Part shown: in pieces, positions 51,457 to 59,466 of the stretch
Numbering within the stretch: position 1 is the stretch's first letter
How the letters are laid out: the number at the start of each line of letters is the position of its first letter
From: Anaerolineae bacterium
GTDB lineage: Bacteria; Chloroflexota; Anaerolineae; Aggregatilineales; Phototrophicaceae
Length of the DNA stretch: 64,000 nucleotides
Direction of reading: 5' to 3'
Assembly (NCBI GenBank): GCA_017303635.1
Contig: JAFLCG010000021.1
Location: 1 to 64,000, forward strand
The notes under the pieces: generated by a model
Databases searched by the model: none
What the model saw: only the letters and a program-made list of their open reading frames with translations
What the model was told of the DNA's origin: nothing
Position numbers and translations under genes: made by a program

Positions 51457-52508
51457 TGAACTTTGGTAAAGACGCGGCTTTCGCAGCGGTCACCGAAGTA
51501 CCGTTCAACGGGCATCCACCGCTGGAAGCACTGGCTCAGGCGCACCTCACCCCGATCGACCTGTTCTTCGTCCGTAATCATGGGGATGTGCCGCTGCTGA
51601 ACCCGGCGACTCATGGCCTCAGCATCGAGGGACTGGTTGAGCATCCGCGCAGCCTGAACCTGCATGATCTGGCGGCTTTGGAACCGGTCGAAATCACAGC
51701 GGCCCTGCAATGCGCGGGCAACCGGCGGGATGAACTGCTGGCAGTTGCGCCCATCCCCGGCGAGTTACCCTGGACCGCAGCCGCGATCAGCAACGCGGTT
51801 TGGGGCGGCGTGCGCTTGCGCGATGTCTTGATGCATTGCGGCCCGCTGGCTGACGCTGCACACGTCGCTTTCACCGGACTGGACTCGGTCAGCCGCGAGG
51901 GGCAGACTTTCGGCTTCGGTGGCTCGATCCCGCTGGCGAAGGCGCTCGACCCAGACACGCTGCTGGTCACCCACATGAACGGGGAACCGCTTTCCCCGGT
52001 GCACGGCGGCCCGCTGCGAGTCGTGGTGCCGGGCTATCTGGGTGCACGCAGCGTCAAGTGGTTGAGCACGATCACTGTCCTGGCGGAGCCATCGACCAAT
52101 TACTTCCAGCAAAAGGCCTACCGGATGCTGCCGGATGGGGCCATGCTGGGGGAAAACGCGCCCAACTCGGTCATCTGCTGGCCGTCGAAAGACAGCCAGC
52201 ACCCTGCTGGAACGCTGTCGGTATTGGGCTATGCGCTCAGCGGTGGCGATCCCATCGAGCGGGTCGAAGTCTCGGCTGATGATGGACGCACCTGGCAACC
52301 GGCCCAGTTCCTCGATGAACCGGCTTCGCGCTGGGCGTGGCGGTTGTGGAGCGTGACGGTGGAGGTCAGGCCGGGTGAGCAGCAGTTGATCGCCCGCGCT
52401 TTCGACGCGGCGGGCCGCACCCAACCGCGTGACACCGGGCCGCTGTGGAACCTGAAAGGCTACGCCAACAACGCCTGGCACCGGGTGCATGTGAAGATTC
52501 AGGACTAA
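51456..52508 (+). CDS. Sulfite-oxidase-family molybdopterin oxidoreductase
   Basis: 350 residues. Molybdenum ligand Cys in ITAALQCAGNRRDEL, substrate and cofactor motifs GVRLRDVLMHCG, HGGPLRVVVPGYLGARSVKW, and a C-terminal Ig-like dimerisation domain (VEVSADDGRTWQPAQ). No heme domain and no Tat signal, so it is probably cytoplasmic. It could oxidise sulfite or act as a reductase on another sulfur compound; next to a thiocarboxylate pathway, sulfite handling is plausible. Start by TGATG overlap. Confidence 0.92.
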   Translation: MNFGKDAAFAAVTEVPFNGHPPLEALAQAHLTPIDLFFVRNHGDVPLLNPATHGLSIEGLVEHPRSLNLHDLAALEPVEITAALQCAGNRRDELLAVAPIPGELPWTAAAISNAVWGGVRLRDVLMHCGPLADAAHVAFTGLDSVSREGQTFGFGGSIPLAKALDPDTLLVTHMNGEPLSPVHGGPLRVVVPGYLGARSVKWLSTITVLAEPSTNYFQQKAYRMLPDGAMLGENAPNSVICWPSKDSQHPAGTLSVLGYALSGGDPIERVEVSADDGRTWQPAQFLDEPASRWAWRLWSVTVEVRPGEQQLIARAFDAAGRTQPRDTGPLWNLKGYANNAWHRVHVKIQD

Positions 52509-52974
52509 ACACAGAGGCACAGAGTAGACACAGAGGTTCACAGAGTGAATGAGGATGACAAGTATCCTATCCGGCGATTGACCGGGCGCATTCTGGGTGC
52601 AGCTATTGAGGTGCATCGTGTGATCGGGCCGGGACTGCTGGAGAGTGTTTATCAGACGGCGCTGGCCCAGGAACTGACTCTTCAAGGTATCCAATTTCAG
52701 CGGGAAGTCAGTCTCGCACTGGAATACAAGGGTGTACGAATTGAGAATGCATATCGGTTGGATTTTCTCGTCGAGAATCAAGTCGTGGTCGAACTCAAGT
52801 CGGTGAAAGTCATGGAGCCGATCTTTGCCTCACAGACCTTGACCTATCTTAAAATCACAGGTTGCCGGGTCGGCCTGCTCATCAACTTCAATGAAGCTAA
52901 ACTGATGGAAGGTGTGCAACGCTTTATCCGCTAAATACTCTGTGCTTCTCTGTGTATCCTCTGTGCCTCTGTGT
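52509..52974. mobile_element. Cassette-like unit: GxxExxY gene within inverted repeats
   Basis: The 16-base sequence ACACAGAGGCACAGAG at 52509-52524 recurs exactly, inverted, at 52959-52974, bracketing the gene at 52545. Each side also has shorter CACAGAG/CTCTGTG copies. The unit lies between the sulfite-oxidase and moeZ genes. Confidence 0.7.
52545..52934 (+). CDS. GxxExxY family protein
   Basis: 129 residues. The family motif is in VIGPGLLESVYQTAL, and a PD-(D/E)xK-like nuclease core is suggested by YRLDFLVENQVVVELKSV. Family members recur in many copies in some environmental genomes, commonly among repeats; function unknown, with nuclease activity only inferred. It starts at GTG 52545 within the flanking repeat, AGAGG upstream. 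It has no evident link to sulfur metabolism. Confidence 0.9.
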   Translation: MNEDDKYPIRRLTGRILGAAIEVHRVIGPGLLESVYQTALAQELTLQGIQFQREVSLALEYKGVRIENAYRLDFLVENQVVVELKSVKVMEPIFASQTLTYLKITGCRVGLLINFNEAKLMEGVQRFIR

Positions 52975-52996
52975 TGAATGATTTGGAGTTTGAACC

Positions 52997-54250
52997 ATGA
53001 GCATCCCTGTACACGCAACCGCCGACCTCACCCATGAGGAAATTCGGCGCTACAGCCGCCACCTCATCATGCCGGAAGTGGGCATCGAGGGGCAGCGCAA
53101 ACTCAAATCCGCCAGCGTCCTGCTGATCGGCACGGGCGGACTCGGCAGCCCACTGGCGCTGTATCTGGCCGCGGCGGGCATCGGGCGGATCGGCCTGGTC
53201 GATTATGATGTGGTCGATGAGACCAACCTGCAACGCCAGGTGATTCACGGGCAGGCGGCGGTCGGCAAGCTGAAGGTGGAGAGCGCCAAGGGCCGGATGC
53301 TGGACATCAACCCGCACTTGCAGGTCGATCTCTACAACGAGCCGCTGACCAGCGAGAACGCCCTGCGCCTGATGGAACCGTACGATGTGATTATCGACGG
53401 TACCGATAACTTCCCGACGCGTTACCTGGTCAATGATGCCTGCGTCAAGCTGGGCAAGCCCAACGTCTACGGCAGCATCTTCCGCTTTGAGGGGCAGCTC
53501 AGTGTGTTCTACCCGGCGGCGGGCGACCATGCCCCCTGCTACCGCTGCATGTTCCCGGAGCCACCCCCGCCCGGCCTCGTGCCGAGCTGCGCCGAGGGCG
53601 GGGTGCTGGGCATCCTCCCCGGCACCATCGGCACCATGCAGGCCACCGAGGCCATCAAGCTGATCCTGGGCATTGGCGAGTCGATGATCGGGCGGATGCT
53701 GCTGTACGATGCGCTGGAGATGAGCTTCACCAAGCTAAAAGTCCGCAAGAACCCGGCCTGCCCGGTGTGCAGCATCCCGCATGAGCAGGTGACCCTGATC
53801 GACTACGAACAGTTCTGCGGGATGCCCGCCCATGACCGCAGTCTGTATCAATCCGCGAGCAACGGCGCAACGATGACCAAACACATGGACGAGATCAGCG
53901 TGACGGCGCTCAAGGGGCGGCTGGATGCCGGGGAAGACCTGGTCATCGTCGATGTGCGCGACCCGCACGAGTGGGAGATTGTGGCGCTGGACGGCACGCT
54001 CCGCATTCCGAAGGGGCAAATCGAACAGGCCAAGAATGATGTCAAAGCCGGGCGCAAGACCCGCGAGCAAACCGTGCTGGCGCAGATCCCGATGGATCGG
54101 GAGGTGATCGTCCACTGCCGATCCGGGAAGCGCAGCGCCGACTCGATCAACTTCCTGCGGGAGGCGGGTTACCAGAATACGCTGGTGAATGTGGTCGGCG
54201 GGATTCTGGCGTGGGCCGATGAGGTCGATCCGAGTTTGCCGAAGTATTAG
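52997..54250 (+). CDS. moeZ: Sulfur-carrier-activating enzyme: ThiF/MoeB domain plus rhodanese (MoeZ type)
   Basis: 417 residues. The E1-like domain (1-280) has the ATP site VLLIGTGGLGSPLALYLAAA, the Arg-rich NLQRQVIHG, and the zinc pairs CYRC and CPVC. The rhodanese domain (about 300-417) has its active Cys in IVHCRSGKRS. It adenylates the C-terminal Gly of a carrier and replaces AMP with sulfur from the rhodanese persulfide. In this operon its partner is the carrier at 50157 after JAMM trimming. GGAG precedes the ATG. Confidence 0.95.
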   Translation: MSIPVHATADLTHEEIRRYSRHLIMPEVGIEGQRKLKSASVLLIGTGGLGSPLALYLAAAGIGRIGLVDYDVVDETNLQRQVIHGQAAVGKLKVESAKGRMLDINPHLQVDLYNEPLTSENALRLMEPYDVIIDGTDNFPTRYLVNDACVKLGKPNVYGSIFRFEGQLSVFYPAAGDHAPCYRCMFPEPPPPGLVPSCAEGGVLGILPGTIGTMQATEAIKLILGIGESMIGRMLLYDALEMSFTKLKVRKNPACPVCSIPHEQVTLIDYEQFCGMPAHDRSLYQSASNGATMTKHMDEISVTALKGRLDAGEDLVIVDVRDPHEWEIVALDGTLRIPKGQIEQAKNDVKAGRKTREQTVLAQIPMDREVIVHCRSGKRSADSINFLREAGYQNTLVNVVGGILAWADEVDPSLPKY

Positions 54251-54484
54251 CGTAGAAGCAGGAACCAAGTGGGTTTCAGGTTGCTGGTTTCAGGTTTCAG
54301 GTGCAGAGTTCGTTAGTGGCGGCTATGGCGGCTGTGGCGGATTGGCTGCGCCGCCACTGATTTCAAATGTCGTCGACGTCGGAAGCGACACAGCGACAAA
54401 TTTGGCCCTAAATGACTTCCTTCGGTCGCCCCACAGGGATTTCTTCCGGTCACAGATTTGAATATCCGGAGTCATCGCTGTTGA

Positions 54485-54511
54485 GAGCTTGGCGGTGTTG
54501 GTGGCGTTGCC
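54485..54511 (+). repeat. Left 27-base inverted repeat of the TIR-WD40 segment
   Basis: Begins GAGCTTGGCGG and ends GGCGTTGCC. Its inverted partner at 58177-58203 matches 25 of 27 bases. Weaker similarity continues inward for about 20 more bases (GGCCA-GCTG). Confidence 0.75.
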
Positions 54512-54616
54512 AAGATGGCCATGCTGGGACGAAAGGCGTGTGTGGGCGTGATGTAAAGATGATCGCACCGCTTTTCGACCTCCCCCACACTATACCACAG
54601 CCTGAGACGACGAAAC

Positions 54617-54630
54617 GGAACATATGTTCC
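54617..54630. repeat. Palindrome GGAACATATGTTCC, copy 2
   Basis: Identical core to 28432-28445, with the same GATTTTG and GCCG right flank. Confidence 0.8.
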
Positions 54631-54873
54631 GATTTTGGGCCGTTTTTGCGACCCGGATTTGCCCCATTCACCGGCGTAGGTTTTTGTAGGGACAGGCGCA
54701 AAGATCTGCTACGCGACCCCTATCCCCCGGCCCCTTTCCCCGCACGCGGAGAAAGGGGAGTCCAGACGGGAGAAACGGCGGCTTTCTGGCTGAAAATCGG
54801 GGGCACAGAAAAACCTACCCTTGAGAAGGATTTTAGGGGGGTGCATCCGAGACTTGGGGAAAACGCTCCAGAC

Positions 54874-54911
54874 GGGAGGACATACGGCGCAGACGCCTAG
54901 TCCTCCCCTAC
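54874..54911 (+). repeat. Hairpin repeat ending in CCCCTAC
   Basis: Outer stem GGGAGGA/TCCTCCC (54874-54880, 54901-54907) and inner stem GGCG/CGCC, followed by CTAC. It shares the inner ACGG..AGACGCC core with the copy at 50913. Confidence 0.75.
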
Positions 54912-55060
54912 AATACCCATCGGTAGGGACGCCATTTTTGGCGTCCGCGATGACCCTGCCCCAAAACCCGGATGCACCCTTTAGGGGTGAGGTGCTTGCC
55001 CCTGCCCTCCCCATCGGTTATAGTGCAGATACTCTGCCGATACGCCACACGGGGGAGCCA

Positions 55061-57865
55061 ATGTCCCACTACGATGTCTTCATTTCCTACTCGCGCAAGG
55101 ATGACGCGGACCAGTTCGTGACGCGCATGAAGGCCGCGCTGGAGGCCGCCGGGCTGCGCGTGTGGATGGATGACAAGATCGTCAGCAGCGCCGAGTGGTG
55201 GGCGCAAATCGAAACCCACATCGAGCGCAGCCACAACTTTTTGCTGTTCATCAGCGAGCATTCGCTGGCCTCCGAGTGGTGCCAGAAAGAGATTGCCCAC
55301 GCTTTTGACAATGGCAAGCGCCTGATCGCCTTCCAACTGAGCGCGATTGACGAGAAGCGCGTCAAGGGCACTTGGATGGATACCGGCTGGGAACAGATCG
55401 CCCGCGCCAACTGGGAGCCGCTGCGGAAGGTGCAGTGGATCACTGACCACCTCGACGTGCCGGATTTTGCGGCGGCGGTCGAGCGCATCCGCGCCGATGC
55501 CCAGTCTGATCCCAAATATGTGGAAGCGCACACCCGCCTGCTGCTGCAAGCCCAGACCTGGCAGAACAGCGGCGAAAGCCCCGGCGCACACATCAGCGGG
55601 GAGCCGCTGGCGGAGGCCGAACGCTGGTTAGCAGGGTGGGATGGCAAGACCCTGCCCGCGCCAACCGATCTGCAACGGGCGTTTGTGAGCGCGTGCCGGA
55701 CGGCGCAGGTCGCCGCCGAGCAAGCCTCCGCAGCCGAAGAAGCCCGTGTGCAGGAGCTGGAAGCGAGGGCGCAACACGCACAGCACGAACTGACCGCCGT
55801 TCAAGCAAAGATTGCCGAGGGCGAAGGGCGCATCAGGTCACTCGAATTGGCGGCTGATGCCGTTGAAATTCTCAATGATCCTGCTGGCAATTATGAACTA
55901 GCCGCATTGCTAGGCATTAGAGCTTTACGAGTGAGATACACACCTCATGCAGATGCGGCACTGATCAAAGCCTCCGATGGCTTGCATACCTTCGCTGTAC
56001 TCTATGGACATGATGGTTACATAACTAATGCAGTCTTTAGCCCGGATGGTCACTTCATTATTACTGCGAATTCAGACAGTGCAGTTCGCATCTGGGAAAC
56101 AGCGACAGGCAAACTCAACCGTGTTTTGCGTGGACACGAGGGGGGGATAAGCAGCGCAACCTATAGCCCAGATGGTCAATTTATTGTCACTGCGAGTTGG
56201 GACAAGACGGTTCGAATCTGGAATGCACTGACTGGAGACTTTATACGTATTTTTCGTGGTCATTCAGGACAAGTAACTCACGCAGCCTATAGTCCAGATG
56301 GGCGCTTTATTGTCAGCTCTAGTCTAGATCACACCGCCCAAATCTGGAATTCAGTGACAGGTGAGAGAATTCTAACTTTCAGTGGGCATCAGCATGATGT
56401 AAGTAGTGCGGCCTACAGCCCCGATGGGCAACTGATTCTTACCACTAGCTTTGATGGTACTGCTCTTGTCTGGAAGGCCGAAACCGGGCAACTTATCCAG
56501 AAATTTCACAAACATGAGAGCGGGATTTCAAGCGGTATGTTCAGCCCGGACGGGCGTTTTATAGTTACAGCGAGTGCAGACAATACCTCTCGGATTTGGC
56601 AAGTTTCAACCGGAGAAGCTATCCAGGTTCTCCGTGGACCCGAAGGGGGTATGTCAAGCGCCGCCTATAGTCCAGATGGGCGTTTTATCGTCACCGGCAG
56701 TGGAAGTCACACCGCTCGCATTTGGGATGCGATAACAGGAGACGTCATCCGCGTCCTCCGCGGGCATATGGGTCGTGTCAATTGTGTTGCCTACAGCCCG
56801 GACGGCCGCTCCATAGTTACAGGCAGCAGAGATACTACCGCCCGTCTCTGGAAAGCAATCGCAACTCATGAAGTTCGGGTACTAAGCGGACACGGACATA
56901 TTGTGCGATGTGCTACCTATAGCCCAGATGGGTATTTCGTTGTAACCGCAAGTGATGACCATACTGCTCGCATCTGGGATACACTCACAGGTGGATCAGT
57001 CCTTATCCTGCGGGGGCATGAGGAAAAAGTCCATAGCGCAGCCTATAGCCCAGATGGGTATTTCGTTGTAACCGCAAGTGATGACCATACTGCTCGTATC
57101 TGGAATGCAACAACAGGAGAACCCATATACATCCTGCAAGGACACCAGCATGGGGTGACTAGTGCGGCTTACAGCCCTGACGGGCGTTTCATAGTTACTG
57201 CTAGTCTTGACCACACCGCTCGCATATGGAATGCATCAACCGGTGAACTCATCCAGATATTAGCCAGACATCAAGATGGCGTGAATAACGCAACCTACAA
57301 TCAGAGTGGAAGTTTCATTTTCACAGCAGACAGAAATCGCACCGCCCACATCTGGGATGCAACAACAAACAAGCTCATTTGTACACTGCATGGGCATGCA
57401 GGTTTTGTATATAACCTGATCTCTGAAACAACTGACCGTTTCGCCGTTAGTGCTAGTTCAGATCGCACAGCCCGAATCTGGGACATAAATACAGGTGAAA
57501 CAGTTCATGTGCTGCATGGTCATCAAAGCGAGGTGAGGAGCGCGGCTTTCAGTCCTAACGGGAACCTTATTGTCACTACAAGTTCAGATTCCACAGCACG
57601 CATCTGGGATGCAACCACTGGGGAGGAAATCCGGGTGCTGCGCGGTCATCACGGTGTAGTTTATAGTGCCGCTTTCAGCCCGGATGGGCGCTTTATTGTT
57701 ACCGCCAGTGATGATGGTACCGCCCGTATCTGGGATGCCGACTACCGCGACTTCATCGCTTACGCCTGCACCCGCGTCTTCCGCGATTTCACGCCTGAGG
57801 AACGGCGGCGATACGGGATCGACGACACGCCGACGTGTCCGCAGTTTGGGAACCTCACCCCCTAG
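55061..57865 (+). CDS. TIR-domain protein with fourteen WD40 repeats
   Basis: 934 residues. The TIR domain (1-135) opens SHYDVFISYSRKDDADQFVT and has a candidate NADase Glu in SEWCQKEIAHA. A helical, partly coiled-coil linker (about 150-290) leads to 14 WD40 repeats of 42 residues (about 305-910), enough for two seven-blade propellers, and a short tail ending TCPQFGNLTP. Repeats 8 and 9 share the block YSPDGYFVVTASDDHTARIW, nearly identical in DNA, a recent duplication. The WD40 part is clearly more AT-rich than the TIR part. A role in defence or stress signalling is plausible. ATG 55061 follows GGGGGAG. Confidence 0.93.
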   Translation: MSHYDVFISYSRKDDADQFVTRMKAALEAAGLRVWMDDKIVSSAEWWAQIETHIERSHNFLLFISEHSLASEWCQKEIAHAFDNGKRLIAFQLSAIDEKRVKGTWMDTGWEQIARANWEPLRKVQWITDHLDVPDFAAAVERIRADAQSDPKYVEAHTRLLLQAQTWQNSGESPGAHISGEPLAEAERWLAGWDGKTLPAPTDLQRAFVSACRTAQVAAEQASAAEEARVQELEARAQHAQHELTAVQAKIAEGEGRIRSLELAADAVEILNDPAGNYELAALLGIRALRVRYTPHADAALIKASDGLHTFAVLYGHDGYITNAVFSPDGHFIITANSDSAVRIWETATGKLNRVLRGHEGGISSATYSPDGQFIVTASWDKTVRIWNALTGDFIRIFRGHSGQVTHAAYSPDGRFIVSSSLDHTAQIWNSVTGERILTFSGHQHDVSSAAYSPDGQLILTTSFDGTALVWKAETGQLIQKFHKHESGISSGMFSPDGRFIVTASADNTSRIWQVSTGEAIQVLRGPEGGMSSAAYSPDGRFIVTGSGSHTARIWDAITGDVIRVLRGHMGRVNCVAYSPDGRSIVTGSRDTTARLWKAIATHEVRVLSGHGHIVRCATYSPDGYFVVTASDDHTARIWDTLTGGSVLILRGHEEKVHSAAYSPDGYFVVTASDDHTARIWNATTGEPIYILQGHQHGVTSAAYSPDGRFIVTASLDHTARIWNASTGELIQILARHQDGVNNATYNQSGSFIFTADRNRTAHIWDATTNKLICTLHGHAGFVYNLISETTDRFAVSASSDRTARIWDINTGETVHVLHGHQSEVRSAAFSPNGNLIVTTSSDSTARIWDATTGEEIRVLRGHHGVVYSAAFSPDGRFIVTASDDGTARIWDADYRDFIAYACTRVFRDFTPEERRRYGIDDTPTCPQFGNLTP

Positions 57866-57963
57866 CCCCCTCTCCGGCGCGACCCTGACGCATTGAACGA
57901 ATGAGACTCTGTGGGAGTCGGGTCGCTGGAGAGGGGGAACCGGAGTGCGACCTAGCGGTGAGG
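57853..57963. repeat. Nested palindromic element overlapping the TIR-WD40 stop
   Basis: About 110 bases. The outer arms begin CCTCACC and end GGTGAGG; inner arms CCCCCTCTCC (57866-57875) / GGAGAGGGGG (57928-57937) and CGACCC / GGGTCG. The left arm supplies the last codons and stop of the TIR-WD40 gene. A relative lies near 28507-28580 (shared GTGGGAGTCG). Confidence 0.65.
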
Positions 57964-57967
57964 TTTC

Positions 57968-58066
57968 GCCTGCACCCGCGTCTTCCGCGATTTCACGCCG
58001 GAGGAACGTGCGCGGTATGGGATCGACGACATGCCGACGTGTGAACGGTTTGGGCCGGGGGCGTAG
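57968..58066 (+). pseudogene. Remnant of a second WD40-protein tail
   Basis: 33 codons, ACTRVFRDFTPEERARYGID, then DMPTCERFGPGA and stop. They repeat the tail of the TIR-WD40 protein (ACTRVFRDFTPEERRRYGID) with substitutions, directly after the palindromic element. It is the 3' end of a lost paralogue, showing recombination among related genes here. Confidence 0.85.
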
Positions 58067-58094
58067 GCCTCCGCCCTAAAATCGAGACAAGATC

Positions 58095-58108
58095 GGAACA
58101 TATATTCC
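58095..58108. repeat. Palindrome GGAACATATATTCC, copy 3
   Basis: One-base variant of the copies at 28432 and 54617, with symmetrical ATC/GAT flanks. Confidence 0.7.
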
Positions 58109-58176
58109 GATTTTTCCAGGCACCTGTGTTATCCTGTGCATACAGTTCAATCCGAGCTTGGCAGCTTGGCCTCCCC

Positions 58177-58203
58177 GGCAACGCAACCAACGCCGCCAAG
58201 CTC
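58177..58203 (-). repeat. Right 27-base inverted repeat of the TIR-WD40 segment
   Basis: Inverted partner of 54485-54511 with two mismatches; 3.7 kb apart, bracketing the TIR-WD40 gene, its palindromic element and the paralogue remnant. Confidence 0.75.
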
Positions 58204-58331
58204 CCTCAAATCTTGGTCTCCTTGGCAGCCGACCTTGCCAAACTCACCCCGAAAGTAAAGGCGCTGGCACCCGAACGGCATCCGCGTTTATACTGGGCGG
58301 CACAATCCGATTGCAACCACCGGGCAGCACC

Positions 58332-58892
58332 GTGACTCGCCGCTACGACCAGATCATTGTTGTGGATATTGAATGTACCTGCTGGGAACGGCATACACCG
58401 CCCGGTCAGGAGAATGAAATTATCGAGATCGGCCTCTGTCGCCTGGTGCCGCAGACTGGCGAACGCTTTGGTAAGCGCAGCATCCTGGTCAAGCCGGAAC
58501 GCTCCACCGTGAGTCCCTTCTGTACCCAGTTGACCACGCTCACCCAGGAGCAGGTGGATGGCGGCATCTCCTTCACGGCGGCCTGCGCCGTGCTGGAACG
58601 CGAATACAAGACCAGGCAGCGCGTCTGGGCGTCCTACGGGGATTATGACCGTCAGCAGTTCGAGCGTCAGTGCGCGGCGCGGGGCATCCCGTATCCCTTT
58701 GGCCCATCCCACCTGAACATCAAGACGCTGGTGACCGTGTTCCGGTCGATGCGGCATGATCTGGGCATGGCGCAGGCGCTGCAGGCCATGGAACTGCCGC
58801 TGGAAGGCACCCATCATCGAGGGGATGACGACGCCTGGAATGCCGCCCTCATCCTGGCGCGGCTGGTGCTGGAGAAGCATGAAGGCAGCTGA
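58332..58892 (+). CDS. DEDDh 3'-5' exonuclease, ERI1/KapD-like
   Basis: 186 residues. The first acidic pair is in IIVVDIECTCW, the typical start of the ERI-1-like group; the second motif is in ASYGDYDRQQFERQC, and the catalytic His and last Asp in HHRGDDDAWNAALILARLV. It probably trims RNA or short DNA ends. GTG 58332 is chosen because the domain begins there; upstream codons lie in repeat sequence. The next gene starts five bases after its stop. Confidence 0.9.
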   Translation: MTRRYDQIIVVDIECTCWERHTPPGQENEIIEIGLCRLVPQTGERFGKRSILVKPERSTVSPFCTQLTTLTQEQVDGGISFTAACAVLEREYKTRQRVWASYGDYDRQQFERQCAARGIPYPFGPSHLNIKTLVTVFRSMRHDLGMAQALQAMELPLEGTHHRGDDDAWNAALILARLVLEKHEGS

Positions 58893-58897
58893 TCCGT

Positions 58898-59407
58898 ATG
58901 TCCATCGAATTCATCATCGCCGGCTGGATATTTGCGCTGGCAGTCAGCCTGCACAATCTGGAAGAAGCGCGCTATCTGCCCGCCTGGTCACACGGTGGGA
59001 GCCGCTGGCAGCGCCCGGTGGGCGTGCGGGAATTCCGGTTTGCGGTGATTATCCTCACGCTGTGGTTATATGCGCTCAACCTTTGGGCAGCCAGGAGTGA
59101 GGCGGGCAGTTTGCCCGTGTACCTGCTCGCGGGCTATGCCTTCGCGATGCTGCTGAATGTGTTCATCCCGCATGTGGTGATGACCGTGCTGCTGCGCCGC
59201 TATATGCCCGGTTTGGCTACTGGCCTGCTTTGTATCCTGCCTGCCGCGGTCGGTTTGATCCATGTCGGCTTGCGGAGCGGCACGCTCAGCCTGGATCGAT
59301 TGATCTGGGTTGGACCCCTAACCGCCCTTGGATTGTTGCTCTCGCTGCCCATCCTCTTGGAACTGGGGCGGCGTATTTTTCCAACCCCGGTCGTTGAACT
59401 ATCCTAA
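58898..59407 (+). CDS. HXXEE-domain membrane protein
   Basis: 169 residues with about five membrane helices. The family motif His-x-x-Glu-Glu is in the first helix (AVSLHNLEEARYLPAW). HXXEE proteins are small membrane proteins of unknown, possibly metal-dependent, function. It follows the exonuclease by five bases and is probably co-translated with it. Confidence 0.85.
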   Translation: MSIEFIIAGWIFALAVSLHNLEEARYLPAWSHGGSRWQRPVGVREFRFAVIILTLWLYALNLWAARSEAGSLPVYLLAGYAFAMLLNVFIPHVVMTVLLRRYMPGLATGLLCILPAAVGLIHVGLRSGTLSLDRLIWVGPLTALGLLLSLPILLELGRRIFPTPVVELS

Positions 59408-59427
59408 CTCTCTTAAACAAAAGAGGT

Positions 59428-59433
59428 TACAAT
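59428..59433 (+). promoter_or_regulatory. -10 element of the kinase gene
   Basis: TACAAT, 33 bases before the ATG at 59467. A small CTCTT/AAGAG hairpin (59409-59424) lies just upstream. Confidence 0.4.
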
Positions 59434-59466
59434 CGCCCCAATGGGGCAGCGTAAGGGATAAATGCC

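Larger units (their letters stand above)
54251..55060. other. Repeat mosaic upstream of the TIR-WD40 gene
   Basis: 810 bases without a gene. In order: GGTTTCAGGTTGCTGGTTTC-type repeats (54269-54302); the left copy of a 27-base inverted repeat (54485-54511); the GGAACATATGTTCC palindrome (54617-54630); a CCCCTTTC/GAAAGGGG hairpin (54731-54758); a CCCCTAC hairpin (54874-54911); and a GGGACGCCA hairpin (54924-54946). An open frame that continues upstream from the TIR start is repeat sequence, not protein. Confidence 0.75.
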
